From the NCBI GenBank assembly GCA_946623125.1, contig CAMOQR010000008.1, forward strand, positions 1 to 46,166: a DNA stretch of 46,166 bases. Reading direction: 5' to 3'. The notes below the pieces were generated by a model. That model was given only the letters and a program-made list of their open reading frames with translations, had not been told where the DNA came from and did no database searches. The position numbers were made by a program, and so were the translations under genes. This DNA comes from an uncultured Caryophanales bacterium. GTDB taxonomy: Bacteria; Bacillota_I; Bacilli_A; RF39; UBA660. Below are positions 35,791 to 43,950 of this stretch, one piece after another; position 1 is the stretch's first letter; each line of letters starts with the position of its first letter.

Positions 35791-35821
35791 AACTATGTGT
35801 TATATAGCACATAGTTTTTTT
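35791..35821 (+). terminator. Terminator of the island tRNA
   Basis: AACTATGTG / CACATAGTT stem with an 8-nt loop and T-run. The stem arms are identical to those of the terminator behind the host tRNA 3' half at 45099-45130; only the loop differs. Confidence 0.88.
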
Positions 35822-35884
35822 GTGGTGAAATGGAGGTGGTCGATTATATTAAATAAATAAAAAATAAAGATAAGGAGGAAAAGA

Positions 35885-36711
35885 ATGAAAAATTGTGAAG
35901 TAATTGCAATTGCAAATCAGAAGGGTGGAGTCGGTAAAACAACTACTACATTTAGTTTAGGAGTTGCTCTGGCTAATATGGGTAAGAAGGTATTATTAGT
36001 TGATGCAGATCCTCAAGGTGATTTAACTACTTATGCAGGGTGGCACAATACTGATGATATTCCAGTAACTCTAGCAACACTAATGGAACGTTCTATTAGA
36101 GATAGAGATATTAATCCTAGAGAAGCTATTTTAAAGCAACATGAAGGTGTGGATGTACTTCCATCTAATCTAGAATTATCTAGTACGGAAGTTGAATTAG
36201 TTAATGCAATGAGTAGAGAATATACAATTAAGAATTCTCTTGAAGCATTAAAAAAGATTATGACTATATCATAATCGATTGTATGCCATCGCTTGGAATG
36301 ATTACTATAAATGCTTTGGGTGCATCAGATAAAGTAATTATTCCAGTTGAGTCTCAATTCCTTGCAACTAAAGGAATGAAACAGTTAATAAATACAGTTC
36401 TTAAAGTTAGAAAGAACATTAATCCAAATCTTCAAATTGGAGGAATGTTACTTACTCTTGTAGAACAAAGAACAAATCTATCTAGACAAATAAGACAAGA
36501 ATTACAAGAGTCTTATGGAACTATATTTAAATTATGTGATACTCAAATTCCACGAGCAATCAAAGTTGCAGAGTCAACAAGTTTTGGAAAATCAATATTT
36601 TCTTATGATAAGAATTCTAAAGTAGCTAGTGCTTATCAAGAATTTGCTAAGGAGGTAGTTAAGGATGGAGAAAAAGAGCATTCTAGATCCAATGCCTTTT
36701 ACAGTAGATAG
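35885..36711 (+). pseudogene. parA: ParA/Soj-type partition ATPase, interrupted by a -1 frameshift
   Basis: The N-terminal part has the deviant Walker A motif [14 protein letters not shown] and DADPQGDLT. The frame then ends at a TAA at 36272-36274. In the -1 frame the sequence continues without loss through [21 protein letters not shown] (Walker B region) to the end at 36711. Joined, the protein would be full length, about 274 residues. The shift falls exactly on A AAA AAG at 36250-36256. Either a single A was lost (decay or sequencing error) or the ribosome slips there. AAGGAGGA precedes the start. Followed by a parB start with a 47-bp overlap. Confidence 0.85.
36250..36276 (+). promoter_or_regulatory. 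Slippery heptamer A AAA AAG followed by a hairpin in parA
   Basis: The heptamer is in the correct phase for -1 slippage (frame TTA AAA AAG). It runs directly into GATTATGA-CTATA-TCATAATC, a perfect 8-bp hairpin at 36256-36276. The stem starts at the last base of the heptamer, closer than in known stimulatory hairpins, so its role is uncertain. Confidence 0.35.
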
Positions 36712-37280
36712 TTTCTTTACTACTCAAGAACAAAGAGATGAAGAAAAGAAAGAAAAAGTAGAAGAAATTAGTATTGATTTATTAGATGAATTTCCTAATC
36801 ATCCTTTTAAAGTATTGAAGAATGAAGAAAAAAACATAAAGAATGAAATCAAAAGATATCAAAGAATGATTACTGATGAAAATGAAAAGCAGGAACGATT
36901 ATTAGATATGTATCTAGATGGGATTGTCGATTTACCTACTTTTGAAGAATTTCATAAAAAATATAGATCTAAAATAGAAACATATAAAGTAGAAATTGAT
37001 GAATTAGAGAAAAGTTTAAAACGTCTAGAACCAATACAAGTAAAAAAAAGAAAAAGCAATGGAATCAGTGAAGAAGATATTAGATATCGGATACAATGGA
37101 ATAGATGAGCGATTAATAGAAGAAGTTGTAGAGAAAATAATAGTTCATGAAAATTATTTTGAATGGAAATTAAATTTTTATGATGAATTAAAATCATATT
37201 GTCCTATGACTTATAATTATTATTCTAATATAATGCAAGAATACATAGAAAGATATAACACTACAAACTTAATAAGATAA
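36665..37280 (+). pseudogene. parB 5' end joined to a serine-recombinase 3' end, frameshifted
   Basis: Residues 1 to about 52 (MEKKSILDPMPF ... ISIDLLDEFPNHPFKVLKNEE) match the start of ParB-type partition proteins. From about 36821 the frame changes to the C-terminal coiled-coil of a large serine recombinase (LLDMYLDGIVDLPTFEEFHKKYRSKI). The frame breaks in an A-rich stretch near 37045; the recombinase sequence continues in another frame from about 37050 (ILDIGYNGIDERLIEEVVEKIIVHE) to 37280. Neither the ParB DNA-binding domain nor the recombinase catalytic domain is present. This is debris of at least two genes. Confidence 0.8.
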
Positions 37281-37359
37281 AAAAATACTGGTTATTCCAT
37301 TTTTTTGTGTTTTTAAACTAATATATGATATATTTAATATAGATAATAGAGAGGTATAT

Positions 37360-38022
37360 ATGAAAAGAAAAGTAGTAAAAATTATACTAGTATTATTAAT
37401 GATTATTTCACTAATTAATATATTTATATGGTTTTATGAAAATAATAAAACAAAAGAAATAGTTACTAAAGCAAAAAAATATATAAATATAGAAAATAAT
37501 ACTATTAGTCCAAAAATAAAAAATATAAATGAAGATATAATTGGATGGTTAATAGTAGATAATACAAATATTAACTATCCTGTAGTACAAGGAAAAAATA
37601 ATGAGTTCTACCTAAATCATGATTTAGATAAAGAATATAATAGTGCAGGATGGATTTTTATGGATAGTAATAATAATCTAGATGATCAAAATATAATCAT
37701 ATATGGTCATCATAGAAGAGATGGGAGTATGTTTGGGTCAATTGATAATCTTCTAAATAAAAATAAAGGAGGAAAAATCAATTTAATAATAAAAAACAAA
37801 AAAAATATATATAATATTTTTTCTATATATAAAACTGAAAAAAATTATAATTATCGTGAAAAAAATTATAGTGATTTATATAAAAAGACAGCAGAATTTA
37901 AAAAACGTAGCATAATAAATTATAATATCGACATTACAAGTAAAAATCAAATAATAACACTATCTACATGCGATAATGACAATAAAAATAGAATAGTAAT
38001 ACATGGGATAAAAATTGAATAA
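37360..38022 (+). CDS. Class B sortase
   Basis: A 220-residue membrane-anchored transpeptidase. N-terminal anchor KIILVLLMIISLINIFIWFY. The sortase fold has IIGWLIVDNTNINYPVVQG, the catalytic His in IIYGHHRRDGSMF, the catalytic Cys in TLSTCDN, and the Arg in NRIVIHG, all in class B style. Class B sortases join NPxTx-type signals to peptidoglycan cross-bridges. The next gene encodes a protein with a C-terminal NPETW signal, a likely substrate. GAGAGG precedes the start. First gene of the island surface cassette. Confidence 0.93.
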   Translation: MKRKVVKIILVLLMIISLINIFIWFYENNKTKEIVTKAKKYINIENNTISPKIKNINEDIIGWLIVDNTNINYPVVQGKNNEFYLNHDLDKEYNSAGWIFMDSNNNLDDQNIIIYGHHRRDGSMFGSIDNLLNKNKGGKINLIIKNKKNIYNIFSIYKTEKNYNYREKNYSDLYKKTAEFKKRSIINYNIDITSKNQIITLSTCDNDNKNRIVIHGIKIE

Positions 38023-38080
38023 AATACTTTGTTTTTTATTTAAAATATTATATAATTAAATAAGGTAGGAGGTGGATTAA

Positions 38081-39202
38081 ATTTGTGCTAGTAAAAAAAG
38101 ATTATTTTTACTTGGAATAATATTTTTTATAATGTTTAGCATCTCAGGCATATATGCTTTAACTAATGATGTAATAAATAACACGGAAAGTACCATTTCA
38201 ACCTCTTACGTTGATATTAAATTAGAACAATATCAAAATGGTGAACCATATACAAAAGAAAATGAAGTAGTTATGCCAGGAGAATTTATTCCATTAAATA
38301 CTAAAATAAATAATCTTGGAATAGATTGTTATGTAAGAGCTAAAATTACATATACATTAAATAATACAGAATGTATTGAATCAAACTATATTAATGGAGA
38401 TTACAAGAATTGGACCAAAAAAGATGATTATTACTATTATGATTCTGTATTAAATCAAAGTGAAGTAATAGACTTATTTGATACAATCCAAATACCTAAT
38501 GAAATAATTAATGAATCATCAGGTGATAAACTAATTGTTCATATATTAGTTGAAGCTGTACAAGCTAAGAACTTTGATGGTAATTGGAACGAGGTAGATA
38601 TTAAAGAAGCTGTAGATAGATCTTATTCTATGGATTCTGATGGTAAATCAGAAATAATCTATGAAAATAATGCAGATAAGTATATTGATATAGGAGATGG
38701 CTTTTTTAATAACTTAGGTGGTTTATTACCAGGAGATAATATAGAGGACCAAATTAAAATTAATAATAACAGTTCTAATAAGATTAAATACTTTTTATCA
38801 ATTGATACAAAGAATTTAACAGATGAAGAAATAGAATTACTAGAAAATGTTAATATAACAATAAAAAATAGTAAGGGTGAAGAGTTATACAAAGGAAAAT
38901 TAACAGAAGTAAGTAATCTGCTCTTAGGTATATATAATAGTGGTTCTAATGGTATAATTTCTTTTACTATTTCAATACCAAGTAATCTTAATAATGAGTA
39001 TAGTAAGATTGTTACAAAAATAATATGGGTGTTTTCAGTTGAAGAAGAAAAAAGTGGCATTAACCCAGAAACATGGGATTTGCGATTTGATTGGTCTATG
39101 ACACTTTTCATTTTTTCAGCATTAGGACTATTAGTAGTCATGATACTAGAAAAAAAAGAAAAGGATAATATAGAAAATAATAATAAGGAAAGAAGGAATT
39201 AA
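38081..39202 (+). CDS. TasA/camelysin-like surface protein with NPET sorting signal; probable ATT start
   Basis: An in-frame ATG at 38132 would cut into a hydrophobic export segment. Reading upstream gives CASKKRLFLLGIIFFIMFSISGIYAL, a proper basic-plus-hydrophobic signal, but the only start codon with a good ribosome-binding site (AGGAGG, 8 nt away) is ATT at 38081. The export segment, then TNDVINNTEST and YVDIKLEQYQ, resembles SipW-dependent TasA/camelysin proteins. VVMPGEFIPLNTKINNLG parallels MMPGESVTKDPTINNLS in the next gene. The C-terminus is INPETW, then TLFIFSALGLLVVMIL and EKKEKD: a class B sortase sorting signal. I infer it is the wall-anchored base of a fibre. Confidence 0.8.
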   Translation: MCASKKRLFLLGIIFFIMFSISGIYALTNDVINNTESTISTSYVDIKLEQYQNGEPYTKENEVVMPGEFIPLNTKINNLGIDCYVRAKITYTLNNTECIESNYINGDYKNWTKKDDYYYYDSVLNQSEVIDLFDTIQIPNEIINESSGDKLIVHILVEAVQAKNFDGNWNEVDIKEAVDRSYSMDSDGKSEIIYENNADKYIDIGDGFFNNLGGLLPGDNIEDQIKINNNSSNKIKYFLSIDTKNLTDEEIELLENVNITIKNSKGEELYKGKLTEVSNLLLGIYNSGSNGIISFTISIPSNLNNEYSKIVTKIIWVFSVEEEKSGINPETWDLRFDWSMTLFIFSALGLLVVMILEKKEKDNIENNNKERRN

Positions 39203-39205
39203 ATT

Positions 39206-39856
39206 ATGAAGAAAAAGAAAACAATTTTAGCAGCACTTGTACTTCTACTAGTAGTTGCAGTAGGAGGAGCAATTGCATATTTCACAGACACTGATACTAA
39301 AACAAACACATTTACAATTGGTAATGTAGATATCAGTTTAACAGAGGATGGTTGGGATGCTTTAGCAGATGCTAATGATAATGACATTCCTGATGTAGCA
39401 GAAGATATGATGCCAGGAGAATCAGTTACAAAAGATCCAACAATTAATAACCTATCTACTAAGAATCCAGCTTATGTATTTGCAAAAGTAGAAGTACCAT
39501 GTACAACAATAGTTGCACCAGCAACAACATCAGAAGAATTATTTACATATACAACAAATGCAGGATGGACTGAATTATCTTCAGCAGCAGTAGCTTGTAC
39601 TAGTGGTGGAACAGCAACTCATGTTTATTACTATGGAACAGGAGGAACTTTAACTGCTTTAGCAAAAGCAGCAAATGCATCAACTCCAACACCAACTTCA
39701 AACCCAGTATTTAGTAGTGTAACATTACGTAGTACATTAAAAGGAAATGAAGGATTAACTGGAAATAAAAATATTGTTGTAACTGGTTATGGAATTCAAA
39801 CTGAAGGTTTAACAAGTACTGCACCAGCAGATGTTTGGGGAAACTTCTCTAACTAA
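39206..39856 (+). CDS. TasA/camelysin-like fibre protein with SipW-type signal
   Basis: A 216-residue exported protein with the SipW-dependent signal: MKKKKTILAALVLLLVVAVGG followed by AIAYFTDTDTKTNTFTIGNVDISL, the hallmark of TasA, CalY and related proteins. MMPGESVTKDPTINN is the conserved turn of the family. No sorting signal at the C-terminus. Proteins of this type polymerise into matrix fibres in Bacillus. Two Cys residues (EVPC, VACTS) could form a disulphide. It starts 3 nt after the previous stop and precedes sipW, as expected for its peptidase. Confidence 0.88.
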   Translation: MKKKKTILAALVLLLVVAVGGAIAYFTDTDTKTNTFTIGNVDISLTEDGWDALADANDNDIPDVAEDMMPGESVTKDPTINNLSTKNPAYVFAKVEVPCTTIVAPATTSEELFTYTTNAGWTELSSAAVACTSGGTATHVYYYGTGGTLTALAKAANASTPTPTSNPVFSSVTLRSTLKGNEGLTGNKNIVVTGYGIQTEGLTSTAPADVWGNFSN

Positions 39857-39861
39857 TTAAT

Positions 39862-40350
39862 ATGAAAATAATAAAAGGAATAATTAACGTCATAACGACG
39901 TTAATTATTATCATTGGAGGAATATTTTTAATACTTTATGTATGTGGAATTGTCCCATATGTAGTATTATCTGGTTCTATGGAACCAACTATAGAAACTG
40001 GAAGTTTATGTTTTATAAATAAACATACAAATTATAATAAAATACAAGAAAAAGATATTATCGCTTTTAAACATAAAGATGGAACTTTAGTTACTCATAG
40101 AGCAGTTAAAGTAACTAAATCTGGAATAAAAACAAAAGGTGATAATAATAAAGATATAGATGGTAATATTGTAAAAAAGGAAAACTTTGTAGGCAAGAAT
40201 ATATTATGGATACCAAAAGTAGGATATATAGTAAAAAAATTTCAAACTACTAAAGGAGTAATAATATTAATTACTTGTGTAGTATTACTATTAGTATCAG
40301 GTCTTCTATTTGGAGAAGATGATAAAAAACCAAAAGAAAAAAATAATTAA
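39862..40350 (+). CDS. sipW: SipW-type signal peptidase I
   Basis: An ER/archaeal-type signal peptidase of 162 residues. N-terminal helix, catalytic Ser in SGSMEPTIETGSL, and catalytic His in LVTHRAVK (His instead of Lys, which distinguishes SipW from SipS-type enzymes). A second helix lies at the C-terminus (ILITCVVLLLVSGLLFG). SipW cleaves TasA-type signals. It starts 5 nt after the TasA-like stop with no clear ribosome-binding site, so translation is probably coupled. Confidence 0.93.
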   Translation: MKIIKGIINVITTLIIIIGGIFLILYVCGIVPYVVLSGSMEPTIETGSLCFINKHTNYNKIQEKDIIAFKHKDGTLVTHRAVKVTKSGIKTKGDNNKDIDGNIVKKENFVGKNILWIPKVGYIVKKFQTTKGVIILITCVVLLLVSGLLFGEDDKKPKEKNN

Positions 40351-40372
40351 ATATAAAGGAAGGTGATGAAAT

Positions 40373-42733
40373 ATGAAGAAAATAAATCCAACTAGTATTT
40401 TATTAGTTGTTGCTATTTCATCACTTTTAGTTATACAAGGAATATATGGTTATATTACTAAAGAAACAGAATCTCTTGAAAATACTTTAACAGTTACTCA
40501 AGAAGCTACTTGTACTGTTATTCATGAATTTATGGATTTAAATGGTACAACTTATTCTGAACATAGTAGAAATAATATAACTGATTTACAAATTGGTGAT
40601 ATAATTCAACCACCAGTTTTGGATGTAGAAGGATTTGAAGCACCACAAGTACAATCAGTTACAATAGATAAATTTTCTAATACAGTTACATATAGATATA
40701 TAAGAAAAAAATATACTTTAACAATTAATAATAGTACTTATGTAACAACAACTACACCTAGTGGAATATATTATTATGGTCAAACAATTCATTTAGTTGC
40801 AGATGCAACTGATGGAAATGGTAATCCTTTTGTTAAATGGAGTAATAATGAAACTAATCCAGATTATACATTCCAGTTAACAAAAAATACTACTATTAAA
40901 CCATTATATGATGAAACATATATAATTACATATGTTCCAAATAATGGAAGTAGTTCATTTACAGAAGAAGTTATTCAAACTGAACCAATTAATACATTCC
41001 CAGATGTAGAATATAATGATTGTAGTGGTGGAACAGGTACTTACGAGCAACAAGGATGTACATATGTATATAAACTACTAGGATGGTATAAAGATTCTAA
41101 CTTTACAAATAAAGTAGATGAATCTTTTGTTCCAACTGAAGATACAACATTATATGCAAAATGGAATAAAGTTTATTTTAGAAATGACGGTCCAGTAGTT
41201 TTTGATGGTGATGATATAATTTATACTGATGTATTTCTATATAATGCAGAGAATGCAAATAAGGACTTTATAGCTACATTTACAGTTGATGATTATACGG
41301 GATATAATCCAACTAATAATAAAGATAAAAGAGCAACTATATTCCAAGATATGAATGAACAAAATCCATATCTAGGAATTCAATTTTTCCATGATGATAA
41401 TAGTTATTACTTAAATGTTAACTCATCTGCTAATAATGCAGATAGAGTTAAAGATCCAAATACAGGATATACAACTGGACAAAAAGTAATATTAAAAAGA
41501 GAAAATGGAATAGTATCATATAGTTATAATGATGGATTAACATTTACTCCTACTGTTAACTTTAGTAATTTTACAGCATATTTTGATTATCCAGCAACCT
41601 TCGGAGCTGGACTAGATGCAAATAAAAATCCATGGAGATATTTGATTGGTACATTATCAGATATGAGTGTAGAGATAATAGAACCTCCAACTTATACAAT
41701 TCACTATGATGCAAATGGTGGAACTGGACAAATGGATGATCAAATTATAGAATTAGGAACATCTACTTCATTAACAACAAATGCATTTACAAAAACAGAT
41801 GCAACATTTGGTGGATGGAATACCGCACAAGATGGTTCAGGTACTAGTTATCCAGATAATTATTCAATTACAAGTGATCTAGGAAATGCAGATGATGTAA
41901 TAACATTGTATGCTCAGTGGATAGAACCAGTACACTACTATGTACATTTTGATCCAAATGGTGGAACAGGTTCAATGAATAATCAAGAGTTTACTTATAA
42001 TGATCCAGCTGAACCATTAACTGCAAATACATTTACAAGAACAAATTATGTATTTAAAGGATGGAATACTGCAGCAGACGGATCTGGAACACATTATGAT
42101 AATGAAGAAGAAGTTAGAAATTTAAGTAATATAGATGATGATGTTGTAACACTATATGCAGAGTGGTGGAAGATAGAATTTATTCGTACTGGTGATGTAG
42201 TATTTGATGGTACAGCTAATACATTCATTGATACAGGATTAAATATATTTAGTTCAACAAATATTGATAAAGATTTTGAAATTAGATTTACATTTAAATC
42301 TGTTGATAGTGATCAAATGCAATATGTAACTGGAAATCAAAAACAACCAACTATATTTAATGCAAAAGATGAATCAAACAGTACTTATCCAGGAATGAAT
42401 GTTCGTTTCAGTGGAAATATTACAACAATTACTCCAACATATAGATGGGGTGGTTCTACAACTAATGTAGGAAATATAGCAGTATCAAATAAACCAATTG
42501 AATTCATCTATAGAAGAAAATCAAACAATAATAATGAAAAAATTATTACAATAGAATATAAATATAATAATTATGATAGCGGAGAAAGAACTACAATTAA
42601 TCAAAGTAGTTGGCCTCTAAATCAACCATTCGCAACTAATGTGGCATTTGGTGGATACTTCGATGGAAGTAATCAACCAGGAAGATTCTTCAAAGGAACG
42701 CTTGCAGATATCTCAATAATAATGGAAGAATAA
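40373..42733 (+). CDS. Large secreted protein with InlB-type repeats and lectin-like domains
   Basis: A 786-residue exported protein. The N-terminus (ILLVVAISSLLVIQGIYGYITKETESLENTLTV) has the SipW-type pattern seen in the TasA-like proteins. InlB B-repeats (Listeria-Bacteroides type): about residues 186-264 (ITYVPNNG ... LYAKW), 442-516 (IHYDANGGTGQMDD ... LYAQW) and 523-598 (VHFDPNGGTGSMNN ... LYAEW). Two homologous beta-sandwich, LamG/lectin-like domains at about 266-438 and 600-786, both with VVFDG near the start and (I/F)(G/K)GTL(S/A)D(M/I)S near the end. No anchor or sorting signal, so it probably associates with the TasA-like fibre. An adhesin or matrix protein is likely. AAGGAAGGTGATG precedes the start. 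Confidence 0.85.
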   Translation: MKKINPTSILLVVAISSLLVIQGIYGYITKETESLENTLTVTQEATCTVIHEFMDLNGTTYSEHSRNNITDLQIGDIIQPPVLDVEGFEAPQVQSVTIDKFSNTVTYRYIRKKYTLTINNSTYVTTTTPSGIYYYGQTIHLVADATDGNGNPFVKWSNNETNPDYTFQLTKNTTIKPLYDETYIITYVPNNGSSSFTEEVIQTEPINTFPDVEYNDCSGGTGTYEQQGCTYVYKLLGWYKDSNFTNKVDESFVPTEDTTLYAKWNKVYFRNDGPVVFDGDDIIYTDVFLYNAENANKDFIATFTVDDYTGYNPTNNKDKRATIFQDMNEQNPYLGIQFFHDDNSYYLNVNSSANNADRVKDPNTGYTTGQKVILKRENGIVSYSYNDGLTFTPTVNFSNFTAYFDYPATFGAGLDANKNPWRYLIGTLSDMSVEIIEPPTYTIHYDANGGTGQMDDQIIELGTSTSLTTNAFTKTDATFGGWNTAQDGSGTSYPDNYSITSDLGNADDVITLYAQWIEPVHYYVHFDPNGGTGSMNNQEFTYNDPAEPLTANTFTRTNYVFKGWNTAADGSGTHYDNEEEVRNLSNIDDDVVTLYAEWWKIEFIRTGDVVFDGTANTFIDTGLNIFSSTNIDKDFEIRFTFKSVDSDQMQYVTGNQKQPTIFNAKDESNSTYPGMNVRFSGNITTITPTYRWGGSTTNVGNIAVSNKPIEFIYRRKSNNNNEKIITIEYKYNNYDSGERTTINQSSWPLNQPFATNVAFGGYFDGSNQPGRFFKGTLADISIIMEE

Positions 42734-42745
42734 TAATTAATTATT

Positions 42746-42772
42746 AAAAGACTATTTATATAGTCTTTTTTT
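42746..42772 (+). terminator. Terminator of the surface cassette
   Basis: AAAAGACTA / TAGTCTTTT stem with a 6-nt loop and T-run, 13 nt after the stop codon. Confidence 0.85.
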
Positions 42773-42801
42773 ATGTTATACTGATTGTAGTGTGGTAAGG
42801 T

Positions 42802-43950
42802 ATGAAAGAGTTTACTTCTAGTGACACTAAAAAAATAAAAGGAATCGCAATTATATTAATGCTTATTCATCATTTATGGACTTTCCCAGAAAGACTAGTA
42901 GGTGGAGAATTAAATCATTTATTTAATATTTTCGGTGACAGTTCAATATTTATTATAGGTAGTTTTGGACAAATATGTGTTTCAATATTCTTTTTCTTAG
43001 GAGGATATGGAATATATATGCAATCTAAAAAAAGAAATTTTAATATTTTAAATAATTTAAAAAAATTATATATTGCATATTGGAAAGTATTTATAATCTT
43101 TATACCTATAACACCATTATTTTTTATAATAGAAGCATTAAAAGATAAATTTGTATTAATACTATTTTTACTTGCCGCAATAGATTTTATTACTGATGAT
43201 AAAATAGGAGCATTTATAATACTTGGTATTACACTAATAAGTGTAATTATTAGATTTAGTCAGGATTATTCAACATATAAGTTTAATGAAAAATTAAAAG
43301 AACAAATAAGAATATTTACTGATGTAATAAGAGAAGGTAAACAAAAAGAAATTAGACAAGAAAAAGTAATATATGGAGATATTATTACATTAAGTGCTGG
43401 AAGTGTTATACCAGCAGACTTTTATTTATTTGAAAGTAAAGACTTATTTATTAATCAATCAGCTTTTACTGGTGAAAGTGCCGCAGTAGAAAAGAATATT
43501 AATATGGAAAGTGAATCTACATCTATGAATGTTAAACTTGGCTACAAAGCAAAGATGAAAAGAGGAGAGCCATGTGGAACAATAAGTTGCTATGGTTATA
43601 TATGGGATAAGAAAGAAAAAGAATTAAGTCCAACAACTGTTTCTACTGGAAAACAAGAATTAAGAAATTATGTTTTTCCAGAGATAGCATATATGTCTTT
43701 AAAAAAAATTGATGCATTAGTTATACAAAAAATAATAAATAAACTAAGAGATAGATATAAAGAAAGAAAAAATGATAAGGGTGAGCAAGTAAAATTATCA
43801 ATGTCTACTGTTAATAACGTTTATAGATTACTTAGAAAAATACTTAATAAAGCTGTAGCGTGGGGATTTATTGATTCCAACCCAGTTTTAAAAGTAAAAG
43901 CACCTGGAAACTCTAAAGTAGAAAAAAATCTTTTAATAGAGAAGAATTAA
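42802..43950 (+). pseudogene. In-frame chimera of four unrelated gene fragments
   Basis: One open frame of 382 codons joins pieces of four families. Residues 1-108 are the N-terminus of an acyltransferase-3 membrane protein (KIKGIAIILMLIHHLWTFPE; FFLGGYGIYM). Residues 109-232 are a P-type ATPase fragment of the MgtA type, with the actuator motif FTGES but no phosphorylation domain. Residues 237-276 are the linker of a large serine recombinase (NVKLGYKAKMKRGEPCGT). Residues 285-369 are the core-binding domain of a tyrosine integrase (SMSTVNNVYRLLRKILNKAVAWGFIDSNPV). None of the parts is complete. Successive deletions, or an assembly error, explain it better than a functional protein. Confidence 0.85.

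Noticed and set aside
36283-36711. Separate gene starting at MPSLGM
   Set aside because: The sequence immediately upstream in the same frame encodes DYDYIIIDC, the conserved ParA Walker B region, so this is the second half of parA, not an independent gene.
43126-43497. Second cation ATPase gene
   Set aside because: Only the actuator part is present, without the phosphorylation motif or the C-terminal helices; it is a fragment within a chimera.
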